From Nostocales cyanobacterium HT-58-2 (GTDB lineage: Bacteria; Cyanobacteriota; Cyanobacteriia; Cyanobacteriales; Nostocaceae), in NCBI GenBank assembly GCA_002163975.1, contig CP019636.1:6017501-6081500 (forward strand): DNA of 64,000 nucleotides. The letters run 5' to 3'. The notes under the pieces are model-generated. The model was not told the origin of the DNA. It did not search any database and worked only from the letters and a program-made list of their open reading frames with translations. Made by a program: the position numbers and the translations under genes. Below, one piece after another: positions 54,969-63,920 of this stretch. Each line of letters begins with the position of its first letter. Position 1 is the stretch's first letter.

Positions 54969-55856
54969 ATGCCTTGGTCTCGGATTTTTAGTGGAATTAT
55001 TGCAATCGTCCTTGCTTTGAGCGCGACCCTTTTGGGTGGATGGTACTTTACTCTTTTGTTTGCGATTATTGTCTTTCTGGGACAACTAGAATATTTTGAT
55101 TTGGTGCGAGCAAAGGGCATGGCTCCTGCTGCTAAAACCACCATATTTGTTAGCCAAGTCTTGCTTATAATTTGCACGATTGATGGGAGCTTGGCTGATG
55201 CGGTTATGCCAGTGGCTGGCACTTTTATTTGTTTTTACCTGCTGTTTCAGCCAAAAATGGCTACAATCGCGGATATTGCGGCTTCCATACTAGGGTTATT
55301 TTATACTGGCTATTTGCCAAGTTACTGGGTGCGGTTGCGATCGCTTGATGGTACTAACATCAATAAGCTACCCATTGGTGATTACCTGTCCGCAATTTGG
55401 ACAAATATTGAAAATCTAGACTTTGGCTCTCTACCTCATGGTTTGACAGGCGCAGTTGTCACCTTCCTTTGTATTTGGGCATCTGATATTGGTGCTTACA
55501 CCGTTGGTAAATTTTTTGGGAAAACTCCTCTGTCAGAGATTAGTCCTAAAAAAACAGTTGAAGGTGCTGTTTTTGGGATTTCCGCGAGCGTTTTTGTAGC
55601 TGTAGTCGCCGCATATTACCTCAATTGGTCCAAATTTCCCTTTACTGGTGCTGCCTTGGGTTTATTGATTGGCATTGCTGGTCTTCTGGGCGACTTAACC
55701 GAATCAATCCTGAAGCGCGATGCTGGGGTAAAAGATTCCGGGCAGTTAATCCCTGGTCACGGAGGTATCTTGGATCGTACGGATAGTTATATTTTCACGG
55801 CTCCTTTAGTCTATTATTTTGTCACTCTTGTTTTGCCGCTGCTGACAAAACAGTGA
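54969..55856 (+). CDS. cdsA: Phosphatidate cytidylyltransferase
   Basis: 295 residues with about eight membrane helices. It makes CDP-diacylglycerol from phosphatidic acid and CTP, the branch point for phosphatidylglycerol. The C-terminal signature is complete: SDIGAYTVGKFFGKTPLSEISPKKT and LGDLTESILKRDAGVKDS with PGHGGILDRTDS. It follows cbiT after a short repeat and ends at a clear hairpin terminator. Confidence 0.93.
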   Translation: MPWSRIFSGIIAIVLALSATLLGGWYFTLLFAIIVFLGQLEYFDLVRAKGMAPAAKTTIFVSQVLLIICTIDGSLADAVMPVAGTFICFYLLFQPKMATIADIAASILGLFYTGYLPSYWVRLRSLDGTNINKLPIGDYLSAIWTNIENLDFGSLPHGLTGAVVTFLCIWASDIGAYTVGKFFGKTPLSEISPKKTVEGAVFGISASVFVAVVAAYYLNWSKFPFTGAALGLLIGIAGLLGDLTESILKRDAGVKDSGQLIPGHGGILDRTDSYIFTAPLVYYFVTLVLPLLTKQ

Positions 55857-55881
55857 TGCATGAGTACCTCGGGAACCCTGT

Positions 55882-55917
55882 GAAGTTCTGAGTGGAGAAA
55901 ATCTCCACTCAGACTTC
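55882..55917 (+). terminator. Hairpin terminator after cdsA
   Basis: GAAGT-T-CTGAGTGGAG pairs with CTCCACTCAG-ACTTC (55888-55897 with 55903-55912 perfect, plus the outer 5 bp and one bulged T), loop AAAAT. TGTCTTTG follows, a weak T-tract. Confidence 0.65.
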
Positions 55918-56603
55918 TGTCTTTGTATGAAACTACTCTGTTTTGGAAATTAGGGGTGGGGTTCCGATTTTATTGCAATAAAGTGAGAACGGCTGCAAGT
56001 AACAAATATTCAAGATTAATAATGAATTATGAAGTAGAAATCTTTCTGTACTGCAGTTATGAGTCTTCTTAATAATTATCATTTAGATTTGTGAAGGTTA
56101 CTTTAAATTTATTATTAATCTTTTGTGTTAATAGTGATGATGACTATTACAAAAAAGAACAAATTGTTTCGGTATCTAACCTTGGGCTGAAATTCTTAGC
56201 ACCGCAGACAACTTCTGTTGTCTCACCTTAAGAAAACAACGGTTACAACTTTGTTTGTTCACAGCCGTGATGCATTTGAATTGCAAATTTTCTTGTAAGG
56301 ACTGTTCTTAGTCATGAGTCATTTGTAATGACATAAAGACCTAGGACAGATAGCGGTCTAAACAAAAAAGCGAAAAAAGCGTTGCAAGGTTTCCAAAGCA
56401 AGCTATTTTTCAAGACAGTGCAATGTATACGCGTATTAGCTGCTCACAATCGTGGGTCTGTGCAAGCGCTACTTGCAAAAGTAACGCTCTCTTCAATAGT
56501 CGCCCAGGAAGTTAGGTTGACCGACATCAAGCCACTACAAACCCTAGCCAAATAAATTTTTGGCAAGACTAACGGTAAAAGCCTAGCAGACGAGGTGAAA
56601 CAA
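55918..56603. other. Gene-free stretch upstream of the AraC regulator
   Basis: AT-rich, with no gene. AATAATTATCATTT (about 56071-56084) resembles part of a Fur box, but the match is partial and far from the start. No promoter pair was assigned. Confidence 0.35.
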
Positions 56604-57500
56604 ATGCCACAAGATAAAGCTCTAGCCATTGATGTGACTACAGTAGAAGCTCGTAAGAGCGTACTCCCCAGACCACCTCTGCTATCTAGCAACCAAGCTG
56701 GATGGGAAAACCTGGCGTTGGAGCACCACCTTCAACCAGAGTATGAAAGCCCTGAACATTACGCATCACATTACACACTTGCGATCCGTTTGAGAAATCA
56801 ATCTGGGCTGGAACGGTGGCTAGGTGATTGCCACAGGAGCGAAAACTGTATAGCTGGCGATGTAGCGGTCATTCCTCCTCATGTAACCCATAAGGTGCTT
56901 TCTGCCCACGAGTCGGAGTTTATCGCTTTGTGCTTGGATACTCAGTTTGTCTCTAATATTGCGGCTGAGTCAGTCGACTCTGATGTTTTGGAAATAATAC
57001 CACACTTTTCTAAACCTGATCCGTTAATTTATCAAATTGGGCTTGCCCTGAAGACAGCACTGCAATCTGATGGGTCAGCGAGTCGCCTTTACGCTGATTC
57101 AATGGCAACTGCCTTGTCAGCGCACTTGTTGCAGCATTACTCAGCACCGAAGCACACACTGCGAGAATATGAAGGCGGAATGCCAAAGTATAAACTACAA
57201 CGAGTCATTGAGTTTATTATCGATAATTTAACGGAAAATTTGCTGCTTGGGACGATGGCACAGGAAGTCGGCATGAGTCAGTACCACTTTGCTCGCTTGT
57301 TCAAGCAGTCTACAGGGCTTTCTCCCTATCAGTATGTCATTCACTGCCGGATTGAACGTGCTAAGATATTGCTCCTCCAGAGTCAACTGAAAATTTCTGA
57401 AATTGCCTCACAAGTAGGTTTTGCTGACCAAAGCCAGTTCACACGTCACTTCAAGCGCATATTGGGAGTAACACCCAAACAAATTCGCTCTAAGAACTAG
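56604..57500 (+). CDS. AraC-family transcription regulator
   Basis: 298 residues from the ATG at 56604, with GAGG eight bases upstream. The N-terminal part (about 20-180) looks like a cupin-type sensor with GDVAVIPPHVTHKVLS. The C-terminal double helix-turn-helix (about 195-298) has LLGTMAQEVGMSQYHFARLFKQSTG and ISEIASQVGFADQSQFTRHFKR with GVTPKQIR, the full AraC signature. The next gene downstream on the same strand is the atypical Dps. Its ligand and targets are unknown. Confidence 0.9.
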   Translation: MPQDKALAIDVTTVEARKSVLPRPPLLSSNQAGWENLALEHHLQPEYESPEHYASHYTLAIRLRNQSGLERWLGDCHRSENCIAGDVAVIPPHVTHKVLSAHESEFIALCLDTQFVSNIAAESVDSDVLEIIPHFSKPDPLIYQIGLALKTALQSDGSASRLYADSMATALSAHLLQHYSAPKHTLREYEGGMPKYKLQRVIEFIIDNLTENLLLGTMAQEVGMSQYHFARLFKQSTGLSPYQYVIHCRIERAKILLLQSQLKISEIASQVGFADQSQFTRHFKRILGVTPKQIRSKN

Positions 57501-57909
57501 CAAGAATCTTCCAAAACAGCAAGAATCCTCTAGACAGCAGGAATCAGCGTTTCATATACCTTAGATAAAATTCAAAGTCCCTATTAATCTCAGCTAGTGG
57601 TGTTCGGTCCGGTAGATTTTCCCAATAGCTGCCTCTGGAAACACACGGTTAAATTCTTGCCCCTCAAATTGAGCAAGATTGTTCACCCAACAATTCTTGC
57701 ACTAGAGGCTGGGGATAATATCTTCCCTTATCCTCAGCATTTCTTCTGATGGCGCATAGAAATAGCCCTGCCAAATTTAGGGGTGTTGGGAGAAATCAAA
57801 ACAAAGTGATGAGTACTGCGGTGCATCTCCAATGAGACGTTTGCAAAAAAGCGCTTGCTGGGCGTTCTACCACTACGTCTTTTTCCTATCCCTTTATTGA
57901 GGAGAGCGT
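57501..57909. other. araC-dps spacer
   Basis: Contains the hairpin at 57708-57738 and should hold the dps promoter at its right end. GGAGAG lies before the dps start. Otherwise nothing was recognised. Confidence 0.45.
57708..57738 (+). terminator. Possible terminator between araC and dps
   Basis: GCTGGGGATAA (57708-57718) pairs with TTATCCTCAGC (57728-57738) with one G-T wobble and a 9-base loop; ATTTCTTCT follows. Confidence 0.45.
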
Positions 57910-58458
57910 ATGAACGATAATCGCAAGCCTCGCTGTACTCGCCTTGCTGCCACTCGCAATAGTACATCTTTGGAAGTTCAAGCACAACTGATTGACATTC
58001 TTAACCAAACGCTTGCAACTACCATTGATCTAAAGACTCAGGTTAAGCAAGCGCGTTGGAATGTCAAAAGCATGAACTTTCGTTATTTATGCGAACTGTT
58101 CCATGAAATGGCCATAGAACTGGAGGTGTACATTGATTTGCTTGCGGAGAGAATTACCACCCTTGGTGGTTTAGCAAAAGGAACCGCTCGGTCTGCTGTC
58201 AAGCACTCTATCTTACCTGAATACCCCCTTCATCTTACAGAATGTCAAGAATATGTTGCCTCCCTTGCAGAGCGTCTAGCCATCTATGGCTCTTTGCTAT
58301 GGGAAAACATTGACCGCACTGCGATTCTGGGGGATGCAGATACTGCGTACTTGTACGCGGAAATTTCTAGGGTCATCGACAAGCGTTTGTGGTTCTTGGA
58401 CAAACAGCTAATGACCTCATGCTTTGAGGAAAATCATCAGGTTGCTTCTCATAACTGA
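57910..58458 (+). CDS. dps: Dps-family ferritin-like protein with altered ferroxidase site
   Basis: 182 residues, a four-helix Dps protein with a short basic N-terminal tail (NDNRKPRCTR) that could bind DNA. GAGAG lies just before the ATG. The family segments QARWNVKSMNF, CELFHEMA and YIDLLAERITTLGG are aligned in spacing with classical Dps, but the usual ligands His, His, Asp, Asp, Glu are here Arg49, Cys61, His65, Asp76, Glu80. Three of five are replaced. It may use a different metal site, as some cyanobacterial Dps do, or have lost iron oxidation. Dps proteins normally protect DNA from iron and peroxide. Confidence 0.88.
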   Translation: MNDNRKPRCTRLAATRNSTSLEVQAQLIDILNQTLATTIDLKTQVKQARWNVKSMNFRYLCELFHEMAIELEVYIDLLAERITTLGGLAKGTARSAVKHSILPEYPLHLTECQEYVASLAERLAIYGSLLWENIDRTAILGDADTAYLYAEISRVIDKRLWFLDKQLMTSCFEENHQVASHN

Positions 58459-58541
58459 GAAACATTTCACTGAGTACAAGATTGCATAACTTTGTAATAA
58501 TTGTTACACAAGGCGGAAGCGATGGAATAGCACATCCCATG

Positions 58542-58562
58542 CCCCAAATCTTGGATTTGGGG
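58542..58562. repeat. Perfect 9-bp hairpin after dps
   Basis: CCCCAAATC-TTG-GATTTGGGG, 84 bases beyond the dps stop. AGAGGGTTTTTC follows, so it may act as a weak terminator. A 72-codon frame across it (58482-58700) was rejected. Confidence 0.6.
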
Positions 58563-58727
58563 AGAGGGTTTTTCAAAGAAACCTTCTGGACATATACGGG
58601 CAATCGCATCTACGAGCCAATGTGCTACGAAATTAGGAAAGACTGTACTCAGATAACTAAAGATTTTGTGGCTAAAGATATAATTAAAAATAAAGGATGA
58701 ACAGTTTTAGTTTTTTATTTTTAATTA

Positions 58728-59444
58728 TTAGGGGTTGACGTTAATCCTTCCGCGACATATCAACTTGCCTGGGACAAGAGTTAACTCTTGGATATCAACA
58801 TCCGATCCCAGGTTGAAATGTAGTTCTTTGTTACCACCCTCTAGCAGCGATCCCGTATTGCTTTTGACTTGGATTGCGGTCAGTTGCAACTCATCACCAC
58901 TGAGTAACTCAGGGATCATACTGATGTCTAAATGAGTGGTTTCGCTAGTATCTGCTAAGGTAGCAGATAGTATTGCTTTGCTATTGTCAAGGTTAATTTT
59001 TTGCCAACTGATTGACTTGGATTTTAAGCAATGTTCTGGTAAAAGTTTAACCATAACCTCATTTAGAGCAGTCGGTAATAACGCAGATGAAAGGCAGGCA
59101 TTGAGATCCTCCTCTGACTGGATCAGCTCACCAACCACGGGTACTGTTTCTAACAGTCGCAGTGGCTGTCCCTTGAGTACTGAGCCAATGTTGATACGAA
59201 TATTTTCTGCAACGAGTTGAATGTGTGTAAGATGGAGACCTTGATAGACTGCATGACTGGCAAAAATCGATACCCAAGGAATACAACCAGAGAGAAGTTG
59301 GCGATCGCTAGCTTTTATCTCCACCTCAAGCTGGGAGACTTGGCTGACTTGGGTTTTCAACCACAGCTTTAGTGCCTTTGTGAGCACATTGGAAATAACA
59401 CGTATCTTGTTGGATTTTTTAGAGTATGAATTATTCTCTGGCAT
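58728..59444 (-). CDS. DUF2993 (LmeA-like) protein
   Basis: 238 residues. The pattern VEIKASDRQLLSGCIPWVSIFASHAVYQGLHLTHIQLVAENIRIN (split by reading) and the closing PGKLICRGRINV match the DUF2993 family, whose actinobacterial members bind phospholipid at the cell envelope. No clear signal peptide is present. Many cyanobacteria have several copies. Function in cyanobacteria is unknown. Confidence 0.7.
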   Translation of the reverse strand: MPENNSYSKKSNKIRVISNVLTKALKLWLKTQVSQVSQLEVEIKASDRQLLSGCIPWVSIFASHAVYQGLHLTHIQLVAENIRINIGSVLKGQPLRLLETVPVVGELIQSEEDLNACLSSALLPTALNEVMVKLLPEHCLKSKSISWQKINLDNSKAILSATLADTSETTHLDISMIPELLSGDELQLTAIQVKSNTGSLLEGGNKELHFNLGSDVDIQELTLVPGKLICRGRINVNP

Positions 59445-59599
59445 CTACCCGTTCTGCTTATGAGTATCCTATAAGTATCCAATTAACAAGCGCCAGGCAC
59501 CGTAACAGGCTATCACTGTAGCATGGATGGCGACTAACAACAAAATCTAAATATATTATTAAATTATTAACTTTTAGAAAAAGTATAAGTGATTTCCAC

Positions 59600-60358
59600 A
59601 TGGAGGCGCGGTTACAAAAAATTCTTTCTCAATGGGGTATAGCTTCACGTCGTGAAGCTGAAGAAATGATTAGAGACTCACGTGTGCGGATCAATGGCGA
59701 ATTAGCACATTTGGGTCAAAAAGCTGATCCCCACAAGGATACGATCACGGTCGATGGAAAGCCCGTGTCTACCGTGCAACGTCCAGCTTTAATGTACTTG
59801 TTATTGCATAAACCAGCTGGAGTCGTCACCACTTGCGAGGACCCGCAAGGAAGGCTCACAGTTTTAGACTTACTCCCTAAACAAATAAGTTCCGGTCAAG
59901 GTATTCACCCAGTTGGTCGCCTAGATGTAGACTCTACAGGGGCATTAATCCTGACAAACGATGGGGACCTCACTTTTGGGCTAACCCATCCCAGTCACAG
60001 TATTTCTAAAACGTATCGTGTTTTGGTCAAAGGGCATCCTCCACAGGAAGTGCTACAGATGTGGCGCCAGGGTGTGGTCTTGGAGGGGAAAAGAACACGA
60101 CCAGCACAAGTGCGAGTCATAGAAAAGTTTGCCAATTCTAGCTGTTTAGAAATTATTTTGAAGGAGGGAAGAAATCGTCAGATTCGCCGTGTCGCCCAAC
60201 TATTGGGATACCCGGTTGTCGAATTACACCGTACTACCATTGGTCCAATTCAACTACATACGCCAGGCAAAGGCTATTTAGCTGAGGGTGAGTATCGTCA
60301 CCTAGAAGAGTTTGAAATTCGCTTTCTAAAAAAAGCAATTGCGGCACATTCCTATTAA
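59600..60358 (+). CDS. rluB: RsuA/RluB-family pseudouridine synthase
   Basis: 252 residues. An N-terminal S4 RNA-binding domain (ARLQKILSQWGIASRREAEEMI, residues 3-24) precedes the catalytic domain with GRLDVDSTGALILTNDGDLTF, where the Asp after GRL is the catalytic residue, and EGRNRQIRRVAQLLGYPVVELHR. It isomerises a uridine in rRNA, most likely 23S (RluB) given the length, though RsuA-type specificity cannot be excluded. The RodZ-like gene follows after 31 bases. Confidence 0.9.
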   Translation: MEARLQKILSQWGIASRREAEEMIRDSRVRINGELAHLGQKADPHKDTITVDGKPVSTVQRPALMYLLLHKPAGVVTTCEDPQGRLTVLDLLPKQISSGQGIHPVGRLDVDSTGALILTNDGDLTFGLTHPSHSISKTYRVLVKGHPPQEVLQMWRQGVVLEGKRTRPAQVRVIEKFANSSCLEIILKEGRNRQIRRVAQLLGYPVVELHRTTIGPIQLHTPGKGYLAEGEYRHLEEFEIRFLKKAIAAHSY

Positions 60359-60389
60359 TGATTCAGCTGGTGAAGGAGTTTAACAAAAT

Positions 60390-61196
60390 ATGAAGTGGTA
60401 CAGAAGAAAAGACAAGCGTGAGTCAACACCTCCAATAGAGCAACAAAGAGCGGAGATTCTAGCAGACATGGGTGCTCAACTTTGGACGTTGCGTTTGGAA
60501 CAGGGTTTATCCCTAGAAGAAGTTGTTGTGTTGACCAGAATTCCCCGACGGCTATTGCAGGCGATAGAAGAAGCTAATTTAGCTGAACTGCCAGAGCCAG
60601 TTTACATCCAGGGTTTAATCCGGCAATTTGCTGATGCACTGGGGTTAAATGGCGCGGAATTTTCCAGTACCTTTCCTATTGGGACGAACCGGGTCAGCCT
60701 CACACCCGCTTGGAAAACAACGGTGATGGGTCAATTACGCCCCGTTCATCTTTATGTGCTGTACATATTTTTGATTTTCTGCTCTGTCAGTGGCTTATCT
60801 TCGCTACTCAACACAGCAACCTTACAAGCAAGTCGTAACCAGGATAAGCAGCAAGTACAAAAAGAAAGCATTGCACAACCAAGACCTAGCCAAAATCAAC
60901 AAGCACAACTCCAACTTTTTAGTGCAGTACCCAACGGTAACGGAGTTCAGCAGGTACAAATTGGTGTGACCTTGAAAGAAAAGTCTTGGATTCGCGTGGT
61001 TGCTGATGGCAAAGTCCAGTATGAGGGTGAACTCCCAGAGGGAACCGAACGCACTTGGATTGCTCAGGGACAACTGACTGTCAAAGCAGGGAATGCTGGT
61101 GGCGTGATGGTGAGTGTCAACAAGCAACAAGCCAAGCAACTGGGAGAACCTGGGAAAGTGAAAGAAGTGACGATCGCAGCTAATACTGGCTTGTAA
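60390..61196 (+). CDS. RodZ-like protein (HTH, membrane helix, DUF4115)
   Basis: 268 residues: a helix-turn-helix domain (about 25-95, LRLEQGLSLEEVVVLTRIPRRLLQAIEEANLAELPE split by reading), one membrane helix (about 120-140, YVLYIFLIFCSVSG), a Gln-rich linker and a C-terminal DUF4115 domain (about 185-265). This is the RodZ plan, where RodZ links MreB to the cell-wall machinery. AAGGAG lies 11 bases before the start. It probably shares a transcript with rluB. Confidence 0.8.
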   Translation: MKWYRRKDKRESTPPIEQQRAEILADMGAQLWTLRLEQGLSLEEVVVLTRIPRRLLQAIEEANLAELPEPVYIQGLIRQFADALGLNGAEFSSTFPIGTNRVSLTPAWKTTVMGQLRPVHLYVLYIFLIFCSVSGLSSLLNTATLQASRNQDKQQVQKESIAQPRPSQNQQAQLQLFSAVPNGNGVQQVQIGVTLKEKSWIRVVADGKVQYEGELPEGTERTWIAQGQLTVKAGNAGGVMVSVNKQQAKQLGEPGKVKEVTIAANTGL

Positions 61197-61199
61197 GAA

Positions 61200-61342
61200 G
61201 AGTAGAAGAAGCAGGGGAGCCCGCTGAGCCCTGCGGGAACGCTACGCGAACGCTTGGGAGTAGGGAGCAGGGGAGAGGGAGTTAACGTCCATTAACTCTT
61301 TGCTCCCTTGCTCGGGTGCTCCTCTACTTTCTCCCCCACTCC
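61200..61342. repeat. Purine-rich and GC palindromic repeat block
   Basis: The short spacer between the convergent RodZ-like and malQ genes has GCAGGGGAG tracts and the CCTGCGGGAACGCTACGCGAACG word found in dispersed cyanobacterial repeats, related to those at 24296-24506. Confidence 0.6.
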
Positions 61343-62854
61343 TCACTTCGGTTGCGGCGCGCGTCCACACAATCTCGTGAGACTTTGTAGGCGATCGCCG
61401 ACTTCCTTAGTCAAAGTATGCCCTTGATAGCGCCACTCCCAGTTACCTTCAGGCCTACTTGGGAAATTCATCCTCGCTTCACCTCCCAATCCCAAAACAT
61501 CCTGTAACGGGAAAATCGCCTGATTCGCCACAGAAGTCATAGCAAGTCGAATCAAATCCCAGTGAATGCCTTCAGGGCTTTGAGCACCTAGGTAAAGCAA
61601 CAGGTTTTGCTTTTCGTAATCTGATGCTTCTTGATTGAACCAACTAACCGTTGTGTCATTGTCGTGAGTCCCGGTGTAGACGATACTATTTCGCGAGTAG
61701 TTGAACGGCAAAAACGGATTGCTAGCATCAGCACTAAAGGCAAACTGCAAAATTTTCATCCCCGGAAATTCAAACTTGTCTCGCAGTACGATCACCTCTG
61801 GCGTTATCTCACCCAAATCCTCTGCCATGATGGGAAGTCTGCCCAATTTCTGTTTAATCGCCTCAAATAACTCTTCTCCTGGGGCTTTAATCCACTCACC
61901 ATTTGTGGCTGTTTTTTCCCCTTTTTTCACAGCCCAGTAAGCTTCAAACCCTCGGAAGTGGTCAATGCGGATGACATCTACATAGTCTAGCAATGCCTCA
62001 AAGCGCCCTATCCACCACTTATAGTCTTGTTTTTTCACTTCCTCCCAGTTATAAACTGGGTTGCCCCATAATTGACCGGTAGTGCTGAAATAATCTGGTG
62101 GAACACCCGCCATTAGTGCTGCTTCTCCTGTCTCTTCGTCCAAGGCAAAAATGTCAGGATGGGACCACACGTCAGCACTGTCGTGAGCTACGTAGATGGG
62201 AATATCGCCAATAATTTGAATATGGCTCATGTTGGCATAGGTTTTGAGTTGCGACCACTGGCGGAAAAATTCATACTGAGTAAATTTATGAAAAAAGATT
62301 TCCGCAGTCAGTTCTCGCCGTGTTCGGTCCAATGCCTCTGGTTCGCGCTTGGCAAGTTCTGGCTCCCAAGTATGCCAGCTTGTTCCATCATGACTATCTT
62401 TCAGCGCCATGAATAAGGCATAATCTTCTAGCCAATAGGCTTTGCTGTCACAAAAACCAGCAAATTCCTTCTGCTGTATGGGTGTTGCCTTGTCTTTAAA
62501 ATTTTCGCAAGCTTTTTTGAGTAGCTCAGTCTTAATGGGTATAACCTTCTCGTAATCTACTTTAGATTCCTGAAATACTGGTAAATTAGCAAAGTCCTCC
62601 TCAGCTAGCAAACCCTGCTCTAGTAGTTTTTCTGGGCTAATCAGCAGGGGATTTCCAGCCAACGCTGAATAAGAAGCATAAGGAGAATTACCATACCCAG
62701 TGGGTCCTAAAGGCAGTACCTGCCAATATTGCTGGCAACTCTCTCGTAGAAAATCAATGAAGCGATAAGCTTCGAGTCCTAAATCCCCAATGCCAAATCG
62801 GCTAGGAAAGGAGGTGGGATGTAGCAGAATACCACTGGATCTGGGAAAAGGCAT
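61343..62854 (-). CDS. malQ: 4-alpha-glucanotransferase (GH77)
   Basis: 503 residues, normal length. It disproportionates maltodextrins and feeds glycogen metabolism. RSSGILLHPTSFPSRFGIGDLG opens the protein, DVIRIDHFRGFEAYW holds the nucleophile Asp, IMAEDLGEITPEV the acid/base region and YTGTHDNDT the third conserved acid. It is alone on the minus strand, and its start lies 170 bases from the divergent NUDIX gene. Confidence 0.95.
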   Translation of the reverse strand: MPFPRSSGILLHPTSFPSRFGIGDLGLEAYRFIDFLRESCQQYWQVLPLGPTGYGNSPYASYSALAGNPLLISPEKLLEQGLLAEEDFANLPVFQESKVDYEKVIPIKTELLKKACENFKDKATPIQQKEFAGFCDSKAYWLEDYALFMALKDSHDGTSWHTWEPELAKREPEALDRTRRELTAEIFFHKFTQYEFFRQWSQLKTYANMSHIQIIGDIPIYVAHDSADVWSHPDIFALDEETGEAALMAGVPPDYFSTTGQLWGNPVYNWEEVKKQDYKWWIGRFEALLDYVDVIRIDHFRGFEAYWAVKKGEKTATNGEWIKAPGEELFEAIKQKLGRLPIMAEDLGEITPEVIVLRDKFEFPGMKILQFAFSADASNPFLPFNYSRNSIVYTGTHDNDTTVSWFNQEASDYEKQNLLLYLGAQSPEGIHWDLIRLAMTSVANQAIFPLQDVLGLGGEARMNFPSRPEGNWEWRYQGHTLTKEVGDRLQSLTRLCGRAPQPK

Positions 62855-62970
62855 ACTTAACCTAGTTGTTAATGAGCAAGCGATGGCATCGAATTTACCA
62901 CGGAACAGTTACTGGGAATGTATCCATTCAACTCACGTTGATTGTCCTTTGCCTAGCGGCTTTGTACTGA

Positions 62971-63019
62971 TCAAGAGTCAAGAAGAACTTTGACTCTTGA
63001 CCCTTGACCCTTGACTTTT
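62971..63019. repeat. Heptamer repeats and hairpin before the NUDIX gene
   Basis: TCAAGAGTCAA (62971-62981) and TTGACTCTTGA (62990-63000) form a perfect 11-bp hairpin, and TTGACTC-TTGACCC-TTGACCC-TTGACTT (62990-63017) is a 7-bp tandem array of the STRR type. It ends only a few bases before the NUDIX start codon. Confidence 0.8.
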
Positions 63020-63023
63020 AACT

Positions 63024-63455
63024 ATGAGTTACCGAAACCCTGCTCCGACAGTTGATATCATCATCGAATTGGTTGACCGTCCTCATCGACCAATAGTGTT
63101 AATTGAGCGACATAATCCACCTTTTGGTTGGGCAATTCCTGGTGGTTTTGTAGATTACGGGGAATCTGTGGAGATTGCGGCGCGGCGCGAAGCTTTGGAA
63201 GAAATTGGTTTGCAAGTGGAGTTGATTGAGCAATTTCATGTCTATTCTGATCCCAGCCGTGATCCACGTCAGCACACGTTGAGTATTGTGTTTTTGGCAA
63301 CGGCGACAGGTGAACCGAAAGCGGGGGATGATGCCAAGGGTGTAGGAATTTTTGAATCTTGGCGTGTACCTGGTAATTTGTGTTTTGACCATGATAAGAT
63401 TCTGCGGGATTATTGGCGGTATCGGCATTATGGGATACGTCCAAGGTTGGAGTAG
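63024..63455 (+). CDS. NUDIX hydrolase
   Basis: 143 residues. The NUDIX box is complete: G41-x5-E47-x7-R55-E56-A57-L58-E59-E60-I61-G62. The start MSYRNPAPTVDIIIEL and the segment IERHNPPFGWAIPGGF are typical of the ADP-ribose/NADH pyrophosphatase-like group, but the substrate cannot be fixed. ridA follows after 25 bases on the same strand. Confidence 0.9.
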   Translation: MSYRNPAPTVDIIIELVDRPHRPIVLIERHNPPFGWAIPGGFVDYGESVEIAARREALEEIGLQVELIEQFHVYSDPSRDPRQHTLSIVFLATATGEPKAGDDAKGVGIFESWRVPGNLCFDHDKILRDYWRYRHYGIRPRLE

Positions 63456-63480
63456 ATAAAGAACCGCAGAGGAGAAAAAG

Positions 63481-63870
63481 ATGAGTAAAAGGGTTATTCG
63501 TACTGATAAGGCACCTGCACCAGTAGGACCATATAATCAAGCGATCGCCGCTTCAGGTGAATTGCTTTTTGTGGCTGGGCAAGTTCCTCTTGATCCAAGT
63601 ACGGGGAAGATTGTTGGTGAGGGGGATATCACTCAGCAAACTCAACAGGTGATGGCGAATTTAGAGGCGATTCTCACTGCTGCTGGGGCGACTTTTGAGA
63701 ATGTGGTGAAAACGAGTGTGTTCTTGGCAGATATGAATGATTTTGCGGCGATGAATGCGGTGTATGCAAAGTCTTTTGATGAGAAGACAGCGCCAGCGCG
63801 TGCTTGTGTGCAGGTGTCGCGTTTGCCTAAGGATGTGTTGGTGGAGATTGAGTGTATCGCGGTGATTTAA
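63481..63870 (+). CDS. ridA: RidA-family enamine/imine deaminase
   Basis: 129 residues. It hydrolyses reactive enamines and imines released by PLP enzymes such as threonine dehydratase. GPYNQAIAASGELLFVAGQVPLDP, the middle VVKTSVFLADMNDFAAMNAVYAKSF (split by reading) and ARACVQVSRLPKDVLVEIECIAVI, with the conserved Arg and Glu of the active site, are present. GAGGAG lies six bases before the ATG. Probably co-transcribed with the NUDIX gene. Confidence 0.94.
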   Translation: MSKRVIRTDKAPAPVGPYNQAIAASGELLFVAGQVPLDPSTGKIVGEGDITQQTQQVMANLEAILTAAGATFENVVKTSVFLADMNDFAAMNAVYAKSFDEKTAPARACVQVSRLPKDVLVEIECIAVI

Positions 63871-63893
63871 GCTAGAGCTTCCCCAGATGAGCA

Positions 63894-63920
63894 ATTTGTG
63901 CAACAAGCTGCTGCACAAAT
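63894..63920. terminator. Hairpin after ridA
   Basis: ATTTGTGCA (63894-63902) and TGCACAAAT (63912-63920) are perfect 9-bp inverted copies with a 9-base loop, 24 bases beyond the ridA stop. The following TTCCTAT is not a strong T-tract. Confidence 0.45.

Noticed and set aside
56071..56084. Fur-box-like string upstream of the AraC gene
   Set aside because: Only a partial match to the consensus and more than 500 bases from the start codon.
58482..58700. 72-codon frame after dps
   Set aside because: It crosses a perfect hairpin repeat and shows no protein family features.
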